Assembly: GCA_024636425.1 (NCBI GenBank)
Contig: JAGXHB010000186.1
Location: 1 to 6,504 of the forward strand
Length of the DNA stretch: 6,504 nt
Origin: Roseobacter sp.
GTDB lineage: Bacteria; Pseudomonadota; Alphaproteobacteria; Rhodobacterales; Rhodobacteraceae
Direction of reading: 5' to 3'
A model generated the notes under the pieces. That model searched no databases and was not told the origin of the DNA. It saw only the letters and a program-made list of their open reading frames with translations. Below, in pieces: positions 1 to 5,007 of the stretch (position 1 is its first letter; each line of letters begins with the position of its first letter). The translations under genes and the position numbers were made by a program.

Positions 1-569
1 GTGCCCGCTTCGGCAAGTTGTTGTTCCAAAGCAAGATACCATGAAGGTTCGCGCACCATATCCTTCAGCAGCCTGTTGCGTTCGCGCATCGCTTTCTCAT
101 AGGCAAGCGACTGTTCGGCATGATCGGGCAGAAAGCTGAGCGTGATGCGATCCAGAAAGCGCCGCCGCCCCTCGGCCCCTTCGATCCAAAGCCGGTCCAT
201 CGACGGGATCAGCCACAGCACCCGCGCGATCCGTCCAAGTGCCGTCTGTGCCACCGCCTTGCCGTCAACGCGGACCTGACGCGCTGCGCCACTTTCGGAC
301 CAGGTTTCGATCTCGTGGACCTGCCCTTGTGAGTGCAGCAAGGCCGTCAGCTTCCATCCCAAAGCCTCGGGGCGGCGGGTCATGTCCTGCGCGCTGGACC
401 GGCGCAAACCGCGCCCCGGTGACAGCAGCGAGATCGCTTCGAGAATGTTGGTCTTGCCGGCACCATTGGCACCATGGATAGCCACGGGGCGTGCATCACT
501 GTCGATCACCGCGCGCTTATGCGACCGGAAATGCGATAGCGTCAGGCTGGAGAGAAAAAGACCCGTCAT
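1..569 (-). CDS. recF: RecF, DNA replication/repair ATPase (partial, C-terminus beyond window)
   Basis: N-terminal 189 codons of RecF, the SMC/ABC-like ATPase that works with RecO and RecR to load RecA at single-strand gaps and stalled forks. My reverse-strand translation begins MTGLFLSSLTLSHFRSHKRA. It contains a Walker A P-loop, GANGAGKT, at residues 33-40, followed by NILEAISLLSPGRG. Further on is the RecF-type block EGRRRFLDR at about residues 133-141, matching the family's conserved QRRxxLD region. The frame is open across the whole visible part with no frameshift. The ATG at 569 is the first possible start: the same frame has a TGA at 588-590 and no start codon in between. There is no clean Shine-Dalgarno; the nearest purine run (AAGAG) lies inside a hairpin just upstream. 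The gene lies 58 bp after dnaN and is probably cotranscribed with it. The usual family length is about 360-370 residues, so roughly half is missing off the left edge. Confidence 0.95.
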   Translation of the reverse strand, partial: MTGLFLSSLTLSHFRSHKRAVIDSDARPVAIHGANGAGKTNILEAISLLSPGRGLRRSSAQDMTRRPEALGWKLTALLHSQGQVHEIETWSESGAARQVRVDGKAVAQTALGRIARVLWLIPSMDRLWIEGAEGRRRFLDRITLSFLPDHAEQSLAYEKAMRERNRLLKDMVREPSWYLALEQQLAEAG

Positions 570-570
570 A

Positions 571-600
571 GGATATATCCGAACTCTTCAAAGAATTCGG
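571..600 (-). promoter_or_regulatory. Potential RNA hairpin at the recF translation start
   Basis: On the minus strand the mRNA can form a 10-bp stem with arms CCGAAUUCUU and AAGAGUUCGG, formal loop UG, at 579-600. One pair is G-U on the minus strand and a C-A mismatch on the plus strand, so the fold suits minus-strand RNA better than plus. It abuts the perfect palindrome GGATATATCC at 571-580. The only Shine-Dalgarno-like run, AAGAG, lies in the stem, and the recF ATG begins at 569. No U-run follows, so a terminator is unlikely. A role in recF translation is an inference. Confidence 0.4.
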
Positions 601-605
601 ACCGG

Positions 606-619
606 AATTTTCGAAAATT
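606..619. repeat. Perfect 14-bp palindrome in the dnaN-recF gap
   Basis: AATTTTCGAAAATT reads identically on both strands and overlaps a second dyad, TCGAAA-A-TTTCGA, at 611-623. It starts 9 bp after the dnaN stop codon and is AT-rich compared with its surroundings. No function is recognised. It could be a weak RNA stem or a protein-binding dyad. Confidence 0.4.
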
Positions 620-627
620 TCGACGCG

Positions 628-1746
628 TCACACACGCATCGGCATAACGACATAGACGGCGGACATATCATTGCCTTCCCGCATCAGGGTCGGATCACCG
701 GACGAGTTGAACAGGAACACCGCGTTCTCGCGATCGACCTGACTGGCGATTTCCAGCAGATATTTCGCATTGAAACCGATCTCAAGCCGCTCATCGGCAT
801 AGGCGACAACCAGTTCTTCCTCGGCAGCGCCGCTGTCAGGCGCGTTCACAGACAGGATCAGCCGGTCTTCGTCCAGTTGCAGTTTGACTGCGCGCGACCG
901 TTCGGAGCTGACCGTTGCCACCCGGTCCACGGCACGGGCAAAGTCGCTGGCATCGACTTCCATTTTGCGGGTGTTTCCCTGGGGAATGACGCGCGTATAG
1001 TCGGGGAAGGTTCCGTCGATAACTTTGGACGTCAGCGTGATGTCGGGCGTTGAAAAGCGGATCTTGGTTTCAGACACGGAAACGGCGATCTTCATATCGT
1101 CGTCGTCCAGCAGTTTGCGCAGTTCGCCCACGGTCTTGCGCGGCACGATGACGCCGGGCATCTCGGCGGCCCCTTCCGGCATTTCCGCATCAATGCGGGC
1201 CAGACGGTGCCCGTCTGTGGCAACGCAGCGCAGAACCTTGCTGCCGTCACTGTCCGAGATGTGCATGTAGACGCCGTTGAGGTAATACCGTGTTTCTTCT
1301 GTCGAGATGGCAAATTTCGACTTGTCAAACAGCCGGCGCAGCACAGGGGCAGGGGCAGAGAAGTTCGATTGGTATTCCGACGACGCCATAACGGGGAAAT
1401 CTTCGCGTGGCAGCGTGGCAAGCGAGAAGTTCGACCGGCCCGCTTCGACCGTCAGGCGGCCCGCAGCACTGTCAGAGGTCAGCGTAATCAGCGCACCGTC
1501 CGGCAGTTTGCGCACGATCTCGTGCAGGGTGGTTGCGGAGACGGTGGTGGCACCGGCGCGTTCGACCTGCGCAGGAGCCTTGTCGACCACTTCGATATCA
1601 AGGTCGGTCGCGCGGAAGGATGCATCGCTTCCCTCGGCTTCGATCAGCACATTGGCGAGGATCGGGATAGTGTTGCGGCGCTCGACCACGGATTGGGCCT
1701 GTGACACTGCCTTGAGCAGTGCGGCGCGTTCGATGCTGAATTTCAT
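628..1746 (-). CDS. dnaN: DNA polymerase III subunit beta (sliding clamp)
   Basis: The beta clamp is a ring-shaped homodimer that encircles DNA and tethers polymerase III, and it also docks other polymerases, MutS, ligase and the Hda-type DnaA regulator. The protein has 372 residues, the normal family length, and three clamp folds: about 1-120, 128-245 and 250-372. Recognisable family sequences are RNTIPILANV (24-33), the ATDGHRLA block (176-183), DGTFPDYTRVIP (244-255) and the C-terminal YVVMPMRV (365-372), the counterpart of the MPMRL end of E. coli beta that helps line the peptide-binding cleft. The start is ATG at 1746, with GGAGA at 1753-1757 spaced six bases away. It lies 136 bp after dnaA and 58 bp before recF, all on one strand, the common dnaA-dnaN-recF cluster. 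No anomalies were seen. Confidence 0.98.
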   Translation of the reverse strand: MKFSIERAALLKAVSQAQSVVERRNTIPILANVLIEAEGSDASFRATDLDIEVVDKAPAQVERAGATTVSATTLHEIVRKLPDGALITLTSDSAAGRLTVEAGRSNFSLATLPREDFPVMASSEYQSNFSAPAPVLRRLFDKSKFAISTEETRYYLNGVYMHISDSDGSKVLRCVATDGHRLARIDAEMPEGAAEMPGVIVPRKTVGELRKLLDDDDMKIAVSVSETKIRFSTPDITLTSKVIDGTFPDYTRVIPQGNTRKMEVDASDFARAVDRVATVSSERSRAVKLQLDEDRLILSVNAPDSGAAEEELVVAYADERLEIGFNAKYLLEIASQVDRENAVFLFNSSGDPTLMREGNDMSAVYVVMPMRV

Positions 1747-1752
1747 AGGTCA

Positions 1753-1757
1753 TCTCC
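1753..1757 (-). promoter_or_regulatory. Ribosome binding site of dnaN
   Basis: GGAGA on the minus strand sits six bases before the ATG at 1746-1744. It is the clearest Shine-Dalgarno in the dnaA-dnaN-recF cluster and supports the chosen dnaN start. Confidence 0.75.
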
Positions 1758-1830
1758 AATCCGGCAGTCCCGGAGGGGCAAACTACCCGATACCGGTGTA
1801 TTCACAAGAGTTTTATTGACTTTTCAGCAC

Positions 1831-1854
1831 GAAACAAAGGCCCGTCAAGGCCTT
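1831..1854 (-). terminator. Weak terminator or attenuator hairpin between dnaA and dnaN
   Basis: On the minus strand AAGGCC (1854-1849), loop TTGACG and GGCCTT (1842-1837) form a perfect 6-bp GC-rich stem, followed by TGTTTC. The U-run is broken, so termination would be partial at best. It lies about 30 bp after the dnaA stop and 90 bp before the dnaN start, a position where it could reduce dnaA read-through into dnaN. The remainder of this 136-bp gap is AT-richer, but I could not fix a convincing dnaN promoter there. Confidence 0.35.
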
Positions 1855-1882
1855 CGCTACGGTTCTGCGCAAGCTGTCGTTC

Positions 1883-3238
1883 TTATGCTTCAAGCGCGCG
1901 GCGCAGCAGTTCCAGATCTTCGGCGATTTGCGCATCGTTTTGCTTGAGCTCTTCGATGCGTTTCACACCATGCATCACGGTGGTGTGGTCGCGCCCACCA
2001 AAGCGGCGACCGATCTCAGGCAGTGACCGGCTGGTCATCTTTTTGCACAGAAACATGGCAACCTGACGGGGCCGTGCATAGCTGCGCAGGCGCTTGGGGC
2101 CGACCATATCGCTGAGCCTGATGTTATAATGCTCGGACACTTTGCGCTGGATTTCCTCGATGCTGACCTTCCGTTCGGAGGCGCGCAGCACATCGGCAAG
2201 ACAATCCTGGGTCAGGTCCATGTCGATCTCGCGGCCCACAAGCGATGCGAAGGCGAAAAGACGTGTCAAAGCACCTTCCAGAACGCGGACGTTGCTGGTG
2301 ATCCGGTGGGCGAGAAACTCAAGAACGCCGGGCTGCACTTCGAGGTCGGGGTAGTTCTTCTGCTGGTTCTCGACCTTGCTTTGCAAAATGCCCAACCGCA
2401 GTTCGTAATCTGTCGGATGCAGATCCACGACCAGACCGCATTGCAGGCGGGATTTCACCCGATCCTCAAGATCCTTGATCTCGCCGGGCGCGCGGTCGGC
2501 AGAGATGATGATCTGTTTGTTCTGGTCTACGAGCGCGTTGAAGGTATGGAAGAACTCTTCCTGAGTGCTGTCCTTGCCCGCGATAAACTGCACATCATCA
2601 ACCATCAGCACATCGACGGAGCGGAAGATTTCCTTGAAGTCCATCATCTTGCGGTCACGCAGCGCTTGGACAAAGCGATACATGAACTGTTCGGCTGACA
2701 GGTAGAGCACATTGAGTTCAGGTTTGCGAATATGCAGTTCCTGCGCAATTGCGTGCATCAGGTGGGTTTTCCCCAAGCCGACGCCCCCATAAAGGAACAG
2801 CGGGTTGAAGGTGACGGGCCCACCTTCGGCGACGCGGCGCGCAGCGGCATGGGCCAGTTCGTTCGGCTTGCCCACTACAAAGTTGTCGAAACTAAAGCGC
2901 GCATCCAGGGGTGCCGTGTTCAGGGGATTGTTCGCAGCCTTCGGTGCCGCCATCTTCTGCATCACTTTGGGCATTTCGGACGAGGCGGGCGTGCTTGAAC
3001 GGTTCACGGCAAATTTGACACGCATGATGCTGTCGTTCTCGTTCCGGATCTCGTGAAGGATCAGATCGGCAAAATTCTGACTGACGTAGTTGCCGAAAAA
3101 ATTCGTGGGCACAAAAAGCGTGCCGATCCCGTCTTCGACAGGGCCAACCGATAAAGGGTCGATCCATGTCTGAAAGTTATTCTGCCCAATTGTGCTCCGA
3201 AGCCGTTCCCTGATTCTCGTCCACTGCGCCTGCGTCAT
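1883..3238 (-). CDS. dnaA: Chromosomal replication initiator protein DnaA
   Basis: DnaA is the AAA+ ATPase that binds DnaA boxes at oriC, unwinds the origin, recruits the replicative helicase and also acts as a transcription factor. The protein has 451 residues. Domain I (about 1-78) holds WTRIRERL and NFQTWIDPL. A short variable linker (about 80-108) is domain II. The AAA+ domain (about 112-335) has Walker A GGVGLGKT (151-158), Walker B LMVDD (211-215), sensor I around IIISADRAP (243-251), an arginine-finger region DRVKSRL (259-265) and sensor II NVRVLEGAL (316-324). Domain IV (about 350-451) ends in the DnaA signature helix-turn-helix, with GGRDHTTVMHGVKRI at 414-428. The in-frame stop TAA at 3241-3239 directly abuts the ATG, so the start cannot lie further upstream. 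A GGGG run at 3251-3254 is a weak ribosome site. The gene heads a dnaA-dnaN-recF cluster behind a 525-bp gene-free region. Confidence 0.99.
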   Translation of the reverse strand: MTQAQWTRIRERLRSTIGQNNFQTWIDPLSVGPVEDGIGTLFVPTNFFGNYVSQNFADLILHEIRNENDSIMRVKFAVNRSSTPASSEMPKVMQKMAAPKAANNPLNTAPLDARFSFDNFVVGKPNELAHAAARRVAEGGPVTFNPLFLYGGVGLGKTHLMHAIAQELHIRKPELNVLYLSAEQFMYRFVQALRDRKMMDFKEIFRSVDVLMVDDVQFIAGKDSTQEEFFHTFNALVDQNKQIIISADRAPGEIKDLEDRVKSRLQCGLVVDLHPTDYELRLGILQSKVENQQKNYPDLEVQPGVLEFLAHRITSNVRVLEGALTRLFAFASLVGREIDMDLTQDCLADVLRASERKVSIEEIQRKVSEHYNIRLSDMVGPKRLRSYARPRQVAMFLCKKMTSRSLPEIGRRFGGRDHTTVMHGVKRIEELKQNDAQIAEDLELLRRALEA

Positions 3239-3302
3239 TTACTTTGTCGTCCCCAAATTTCCAGAACAGTCCGAATTGCTTCGAGCTGCAGACTTCGACC
3301 GA

Positions 3303-3338
3303 CCGATAGGCAACAGACCACCTGTCCGGTCCCATCGG
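3303..3338 (-). promoter_or_regulatory. Potential stem-loop in the dnaA 5' leader
   Basis: On the minus strand CCGATGGG (3338-3331) can pair with CCTATCGG (3310-3303) as an 8-bp stem with one G-U pair. Inside it GACAG (3326-3322) can pair with CTGTT (3316-3312), again with one G-U. Both wobbles would be A-C mismatches in a plus-strand RNA, so the fold favours minus-strand transcripts, that is, a dnaA leader. It lies 65-100 bases before the dnaA ATG. A regulatory role is an inference. Confidence 0.35.
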
Positions 3339-3367
3339 AAAACCGGCCTGACGTCCTTCGGACATTT

Positions 3368-3373
3368 TTTATA
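3368..3373 (-). promoter_or_regulatory. Possible -10 element of a dnaA promoter
   Basis: TATAAA on the minus strand, 130 bp before the dnaA ATG, is the best -10-like hexamer close to dnaA. No matching -35 exists at 16-18 bp; that position is occupied by a dyad (3393-3413), so activation by a bound protein, or no promoter at all, are both possible. If used, it would give a leader of about 120 bases containing the stem-loop at 3303-3338. Confidence 0.2.
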
Positions 3374-3392
3374 GGGTGCTGACGGCAATTGA

Positions 3393-3436
3393 CGTTGGCA
3401 CGATTGGCCAACGATCTTTGCCGAACGCACCGTTCG
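3393..3436. repeat. Two adjacent dyads upstream of dnaA
   Basis: The first dyad has perfect 7-bp arms CGTTGGC (3393-3399) and GCCAACG (3407-3413) with a 7-bp spacer. The second has perfect 6-bp arms CGAACG (3422-3427) and CGTTCG (3431-3436) around CAC. They are eight bases apart and sit just upstream of the TATAAA element at 3368-3373, a usual place for operators. No known operator consensus was matched. Confidence 0.45.
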
Positions 3437-3452
3437 TCAAACTTCAAGACAG

Positions 3453-3614
3453 GGCAAATGTGCTGGCAGCAGCATCTGCAGACATCGCGGCAAGCCCCTA
3501 GCAAAGCTGTCCGCCATTCCCGTTACACACGTCTACATCCTAGCAAATGTATCCGTCTTTTCAGGGCCTGTCCCCCCAGCGAAATGAATCGCGCTTAACA
3601 CTGTTAGCAATGTA
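3453..3614 (+). repeat. Degenerate GCAA-core direct repeats upstream of dnaA
   Basis: Four same-orientation copies are visible: GGCAAATGTGCTGG at 3453-3466, TAGCAAAGCTGTCC at 3499-3512, TAGCAAATGTATCC at 3541-3554 and TAGCAATGTAGCTGG at 3605-3619. Copies two and three share CCTAGCAAA exactly (3497-3505 and 3539-3547). The TAGCAA copies start 42 and then 64 bp apart, close to whole numbers of helical turns. The array lies between the dyads and the GANTC cluster. Function is unknown; it resembles a regulator-binding or origin-type array but matches no motif I know. Confidence 0.4.
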
Positions 3615-3671
3615 GCTGGGACAGGTTCAACACATCTTAAATGTTGACTCGCAGATTGTTGGAAAAGAATC
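3586..3671. promoter_or_regulatory. Cluster of GANTC (CcrM-type methylation) sites
   Basis: GANTC occurs at 3586-3590 (GAATC), 3646-3650 (GACTC) and 3667-3671 (GAATC), with a fourth at 3761-3765 (GATTC) over the rpsT stop codon. By eye I find no GANTC from position 1 to 3211. CcrM, the cell-cycle adenine methyltransferase of many Alphaproteobacteria, modifies this sequence, and in Caulobacter methylation affects dnaA transcription. Relevance here is inferred. Confidence 0.4.
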
Positions 3672-3701
3672 TCTGATGCAAAAAACTATCGCAAAACCGA
3701 C

Positions 3702-3729
3702 AAAAAAAGGCACCGCAAAGCGATGCCTT
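3702..3729 (-). terminator. Intrinsic terminator of rpsT
   Basis: On the minus strand AAGGCATCGC (3729-3720), loop TTT and GCGGTGCCTT (3716-3707) form a 10-bp stem with one G-U pair. The last two stem bases begin an unbroken run of seven T (3708-3702). It lies 34 bases after the rpsT stop codon and should isolate rpsT from dnaA. A weaker 7-bp stem, TTTCAGC with GTTGAAA, lies between the stop codon and this terminator. Confidence 0.9.
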
Positions 3730-3763
3730 AATCTTTCAACAGCTTAGCTGAAACGTTCCTGAT

Positions 3764-4027
3764 TCAGCCCAGTGATTTCACGCGGGACGCAAGCCGCGAC
3801 ATTTTACGGGAAGCTGTGTTCTTGTGGTACACGCCCTTTGTGACGCCGCGCATCAGCTCTGGCTGGGCCGCGCGCAATGCTGCAACGGATGCTTCCTTGT
3901 CACCCGATGCGATGGCTTCTTCGACTTTGCGCAGGAATGTACGGATCCGCGAACGGCGTGCTTTGTTGATTTGGAAGCGCGACTCGTTCTGGCGTGCGCG
4001 TTTCTTGGACTGTGGTGTATTTGCCAT
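3764..4027 (-). CDS. rpsT: Small ribosomal subunit protein bS20
   Basis: Protein S20 is a primary 16S rRNA binder at the base of the 30S subunit. The protein has 87 residues, the normal length, and is rich in Lys and Arg. It begins MANTPQSKKRARQNESRF and has the family pattern of three long helices, with HKNTASRKMSRLASRVKSLG at the C-terminal end (residues 68-87). The ATG at 4027 is preceded by only a weak ribosome site (GAAAG, nine bases away); no better start exists. The gene appears to be its own transcription unit, with a promoter-like element at 4152-4180 and a strong terminator at 3702-3729. In E. coli S20 represses translation of its own mRNA; the roughly 120-base leader and its hairpin here would allow something similar, but that is inference. 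Confidence 0.97.
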   Translation of the reverse strand: MANTPQSKKRARQNESRFQINKARRSRIRTFLRKVEEAIASGDKEASVAALRAAQPELMRGVTKGVYHKNTASRKMSRLASRVKSLG

Positions 4028-4086
4028 GGGGATCAGCTTTCATCTTTGGTGTGTTCAAATTGCAAATACGCGACACAACCCCAAAG

Positions 4087-4105
4087 ACCGGAGCCATTCT
4101 CCGAT
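4087..4105 (-). promoter_or_regulatory. Stem-loop in the rpsT 5' leader
   Basis: On the minus strand ATCGGAG (4105-4099), loop AATGG and CTCCGGT (4093-4087) form a 7-bp stem. It includes a G-U pair that would be a mismatch on the plus strand. It lies 60-78 bases before the rpsT ATG. No U-run follows. It is a candidate for control by S20 or for mRNA stability, without direct support. Confidence 0.35.
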
Positions 4106-4151
4106 AAGGTGATTCTAGCCAAGCGGGCTGCACGCGCATGTATTGAGGCTG

Positions 4152-4180
4152 CCTATAGTCCAACCTTTGAGGCTTTGCAA
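4152..4180 (-). promoter_or_regulatory. Candidate sigma-70-type promoter of rpsT
   Basis: On the minus strand TTGCAA (4180-4175) and TATAGG (4157-4152) are separated by exactly 17 bp; each matches the consensus at four of six positions. Transcription would begin near 4145, giving a leader of about 117 bases. The -35 overlaps one edge of the palindrome at 4179-4194, so the end of the upstream gene and the rpsT promoter are tightly packed. Confidence 0.35.
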
Positions 4181-4197
4181 ACCCGATCGGGTTTTTT
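4179..4197 (+). terminator. Palindromic hairpin with a T-run on the plus strand, at the 3' end of the hydratase gene
   Basis: AAACCCGATCGGGTTT (4179-4194) is a perfect palindrome giving a 6-bp stem with a GATC loop. On the plus strand it is followed by TTT, making six T in a row (4192-4197), the form of an intrinsic terminator for plus-strand transcription. On the minus strand the last stem bases TTT are followed by GCAAAG, so it would end the hydratase transcript poorly. The hydratase stop codon TGA (4199-4197) merges with the A-run. It may be bidirectional. Confidence 0.5.
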
Positions 4198-4973
4198 CAC
4201 TTGTCGCGGAACTGCGGCTCGCGTTTTTCGAGAAAGGCCGACATGCCTTCTTTCTGGTCTTCGGTCGCAAACAGCGAATGAAAGACGCGGCGCTCAAATA
4301 GCAGACCCTCGCGCAGCGGTACCTCGAAGGCGCGGTTGACGGCTTCCTTGACCACCATGACCGAGATCATGGATTTCTCAGCAATCTTGCCCGCCGCACC
4401 CATCGCCTCTTCCATCAGCTTTTTCACAGGCACGACCCGCGATACCAAACCGGAGCGTTCTGCTTCGGTTGCATCCATGAAACGCCCTGTGAGGTTCATA
4501 TCCATCGCTTTGGATTTGCCGACGGCCCGTGTCAGGCGCTGCGTGCCGCCAATGCCGGCCACAACGCCAAGGTTGATCTCAGGTTGGCCGAACTTCGCGG
4601 TTTCGGAGCAAATGATGAAGTCGCACATCATCGCCAGCTCACATCCACCGCCCAGCGCATACCCTGAAACAGCCGCGATGATCGGTTTGCGCACGCGCAT
4701 GATCTGATCGGTTTCCGGCGTGAACAAATCACCGGCAAAGACATCCACGAACCCCTTGTCGCGCATCATCGCGATGTCGGCACCCGCGGCAAACGCCTTT
4801 TCCGAACCGGTGATGACAATGCAACGGACCTTTTCGTTCTCCTGCGCGCCTTTGAGCGCATCGGCAAGCTCTGACATGAGTTCATCATTCAGCGCGTTCA
4901 TCGCATCCGGTCTGTTCAGCGTAACAAGTGCTACGTGGTTATCGATATCGACCGTGATCGTTTCATAAGCCAT
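4197..4973 (-). CDS. Short-chain enoyl-CoA hydratase (crotonase family)
   Basis: It adds water across trans-2-enoyl-CoA to give (S)-3-hydroxyacyl-CoA, the second step of beta-oxidation; it is cytosolic and probably hexameric. The 258 residues resemble mitochondrial ECHS1 closely over the active site. Counting from the ATG at 4973, both catalytic glutamates are present: Glu112 in ALGGGCELAMMCD and Glu132 in FGQPEINLG, 20 apart as in ECHS1. The oxyanion-hole residues are Ala65 (KAFAAGADI) and Gly109. The C-terminal EGMSAFLEKREPQF is also family-typical. An upstream in-frame TTG at 4976 is possible, but ATG is preferred because GAGAG at 4982-4986 lies eight bases before it. The gene follows mutM by 65 bp on the same strand and may share its transcript. 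Substrate preference (short-chain, PaaF-like, or a 3-hydroxybutyryl-CoA pathway) cannot be fixed from sequence alone, so no symbol is given. Confidence 0.93.
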   Translation of the reverse strand: MAYETITVDIDNHVALVTLNRPDAMNALNDELMSELADALKGAQENEKVRCIVITGSEKAFAAGADIAMMRDKGFVDVFAGDLFTPETDQIMRVRKPIIAAVSGYALGGGCELAMMCDFIICSETAKFGQPEINLGVVAGIGGTQRLTRAVGKSKAMDMNLTGRFMDATEAERSGLVSRVVPVKKLMEEAMGAAGKIAEKSMISVMVVKEAVNRAFEVPLREGLLFERRVFHSLFATEDQKEGMSAFLEKREPQFRDK

Positions 4974-4981
4974 CAAGAATG

Positions 4982-4986
4982 CTCTC
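4982..4986 (-). promoter_or_regulatory. Ribosome binding site deciding the hydratase start
   Basis: GAGAG on the minus strand is eight bases from the ATG at 4973-4971 and five from the in-frame TTG at 4976-4974. The spacing and codon choice favour the ATG. Confidence 0.6.
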
Positions 4987-5007
4987 GTTTTGTTACGCTT
5001 TGAAAGA

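Larger units (their letters stand above)
3239..3763. other. 525-bp gene-free region between rpsT and dnaA
   Basis: No credible gene lies here; short open frames on both strands have no recognisable protein character. Reading from the rpsT side towards dnaA it contains the rpsT terminator (3702-3729), an AT-richer stretch (3640-3710 is about 63% A+T by hand count), a GANTC cluster (3586-3671), GCAA-core direct repeats (3453-3614), two strong dyads (3393-3436), a TATAAA element (3368-3373) and a potential dnaA leader hairpin (3303-3338). It must hold the dnaA promoter unless dnaA is read from far upstream. Whether it also contains the chromosome origin cannot be decided: no 9-mer matching TTATCCACA with fewer than two mismatches was found. 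Confidence 0.6.

Noticed and set aside
382..1053. 223-codon plus-strand open frame
   Set aside because: It lies antisense to recF and dnaN, both certain genes, and its product looks like a GC-rich shadow frame. Similar long antisense frames over dnaN (1207-1704, 1307-1819) and dnaA (2129-2698) were rejected for the same reason.
3422..3436. LexA (SOS) box from GAAC and GTTC
   Set aside because: The half-sites are inverted with a 5-bp spacer; alphaproteobacterial LexA sites as I know them are direct repeats with 7 bp between.
3235..3504. 89-codon minus-strand open frame ending in an ATGA overlap with the dnaA start
   Set aside because: The overlap is suggestive of translational coupling, but the sequence is Cys- and Arg-rich with no protein character and no Shine-Dalgarno, and it runs through the leader hairpin. 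Treated as chance.
3521..3666. DnaA boxes
   Set aside because: The three best 9-mers have two mismatches to the relaxed consensus, which is expected by chance in 525 bp; not annotated as boxes.
3590..3735. CtrA sites (TTAA-N7-TTAA)
   Set aside because: TTAA occurs near 3596, 3637 and 3728, but no pair has the 7-bp spacing.
4028..4196. tRNA or named small RNA gene in the rpsT-hydratase gap
   Set aside because: No cloverleaf, no T-arm GTTCRANNC motif and no convincing plus-strand promoter.
4974..4976. TTG as the hydratase start
   Set aside because: In frame and adjacent to the ATG, but TTG is rarer and the GAGAG site is better spaced from the ATG at 4973.
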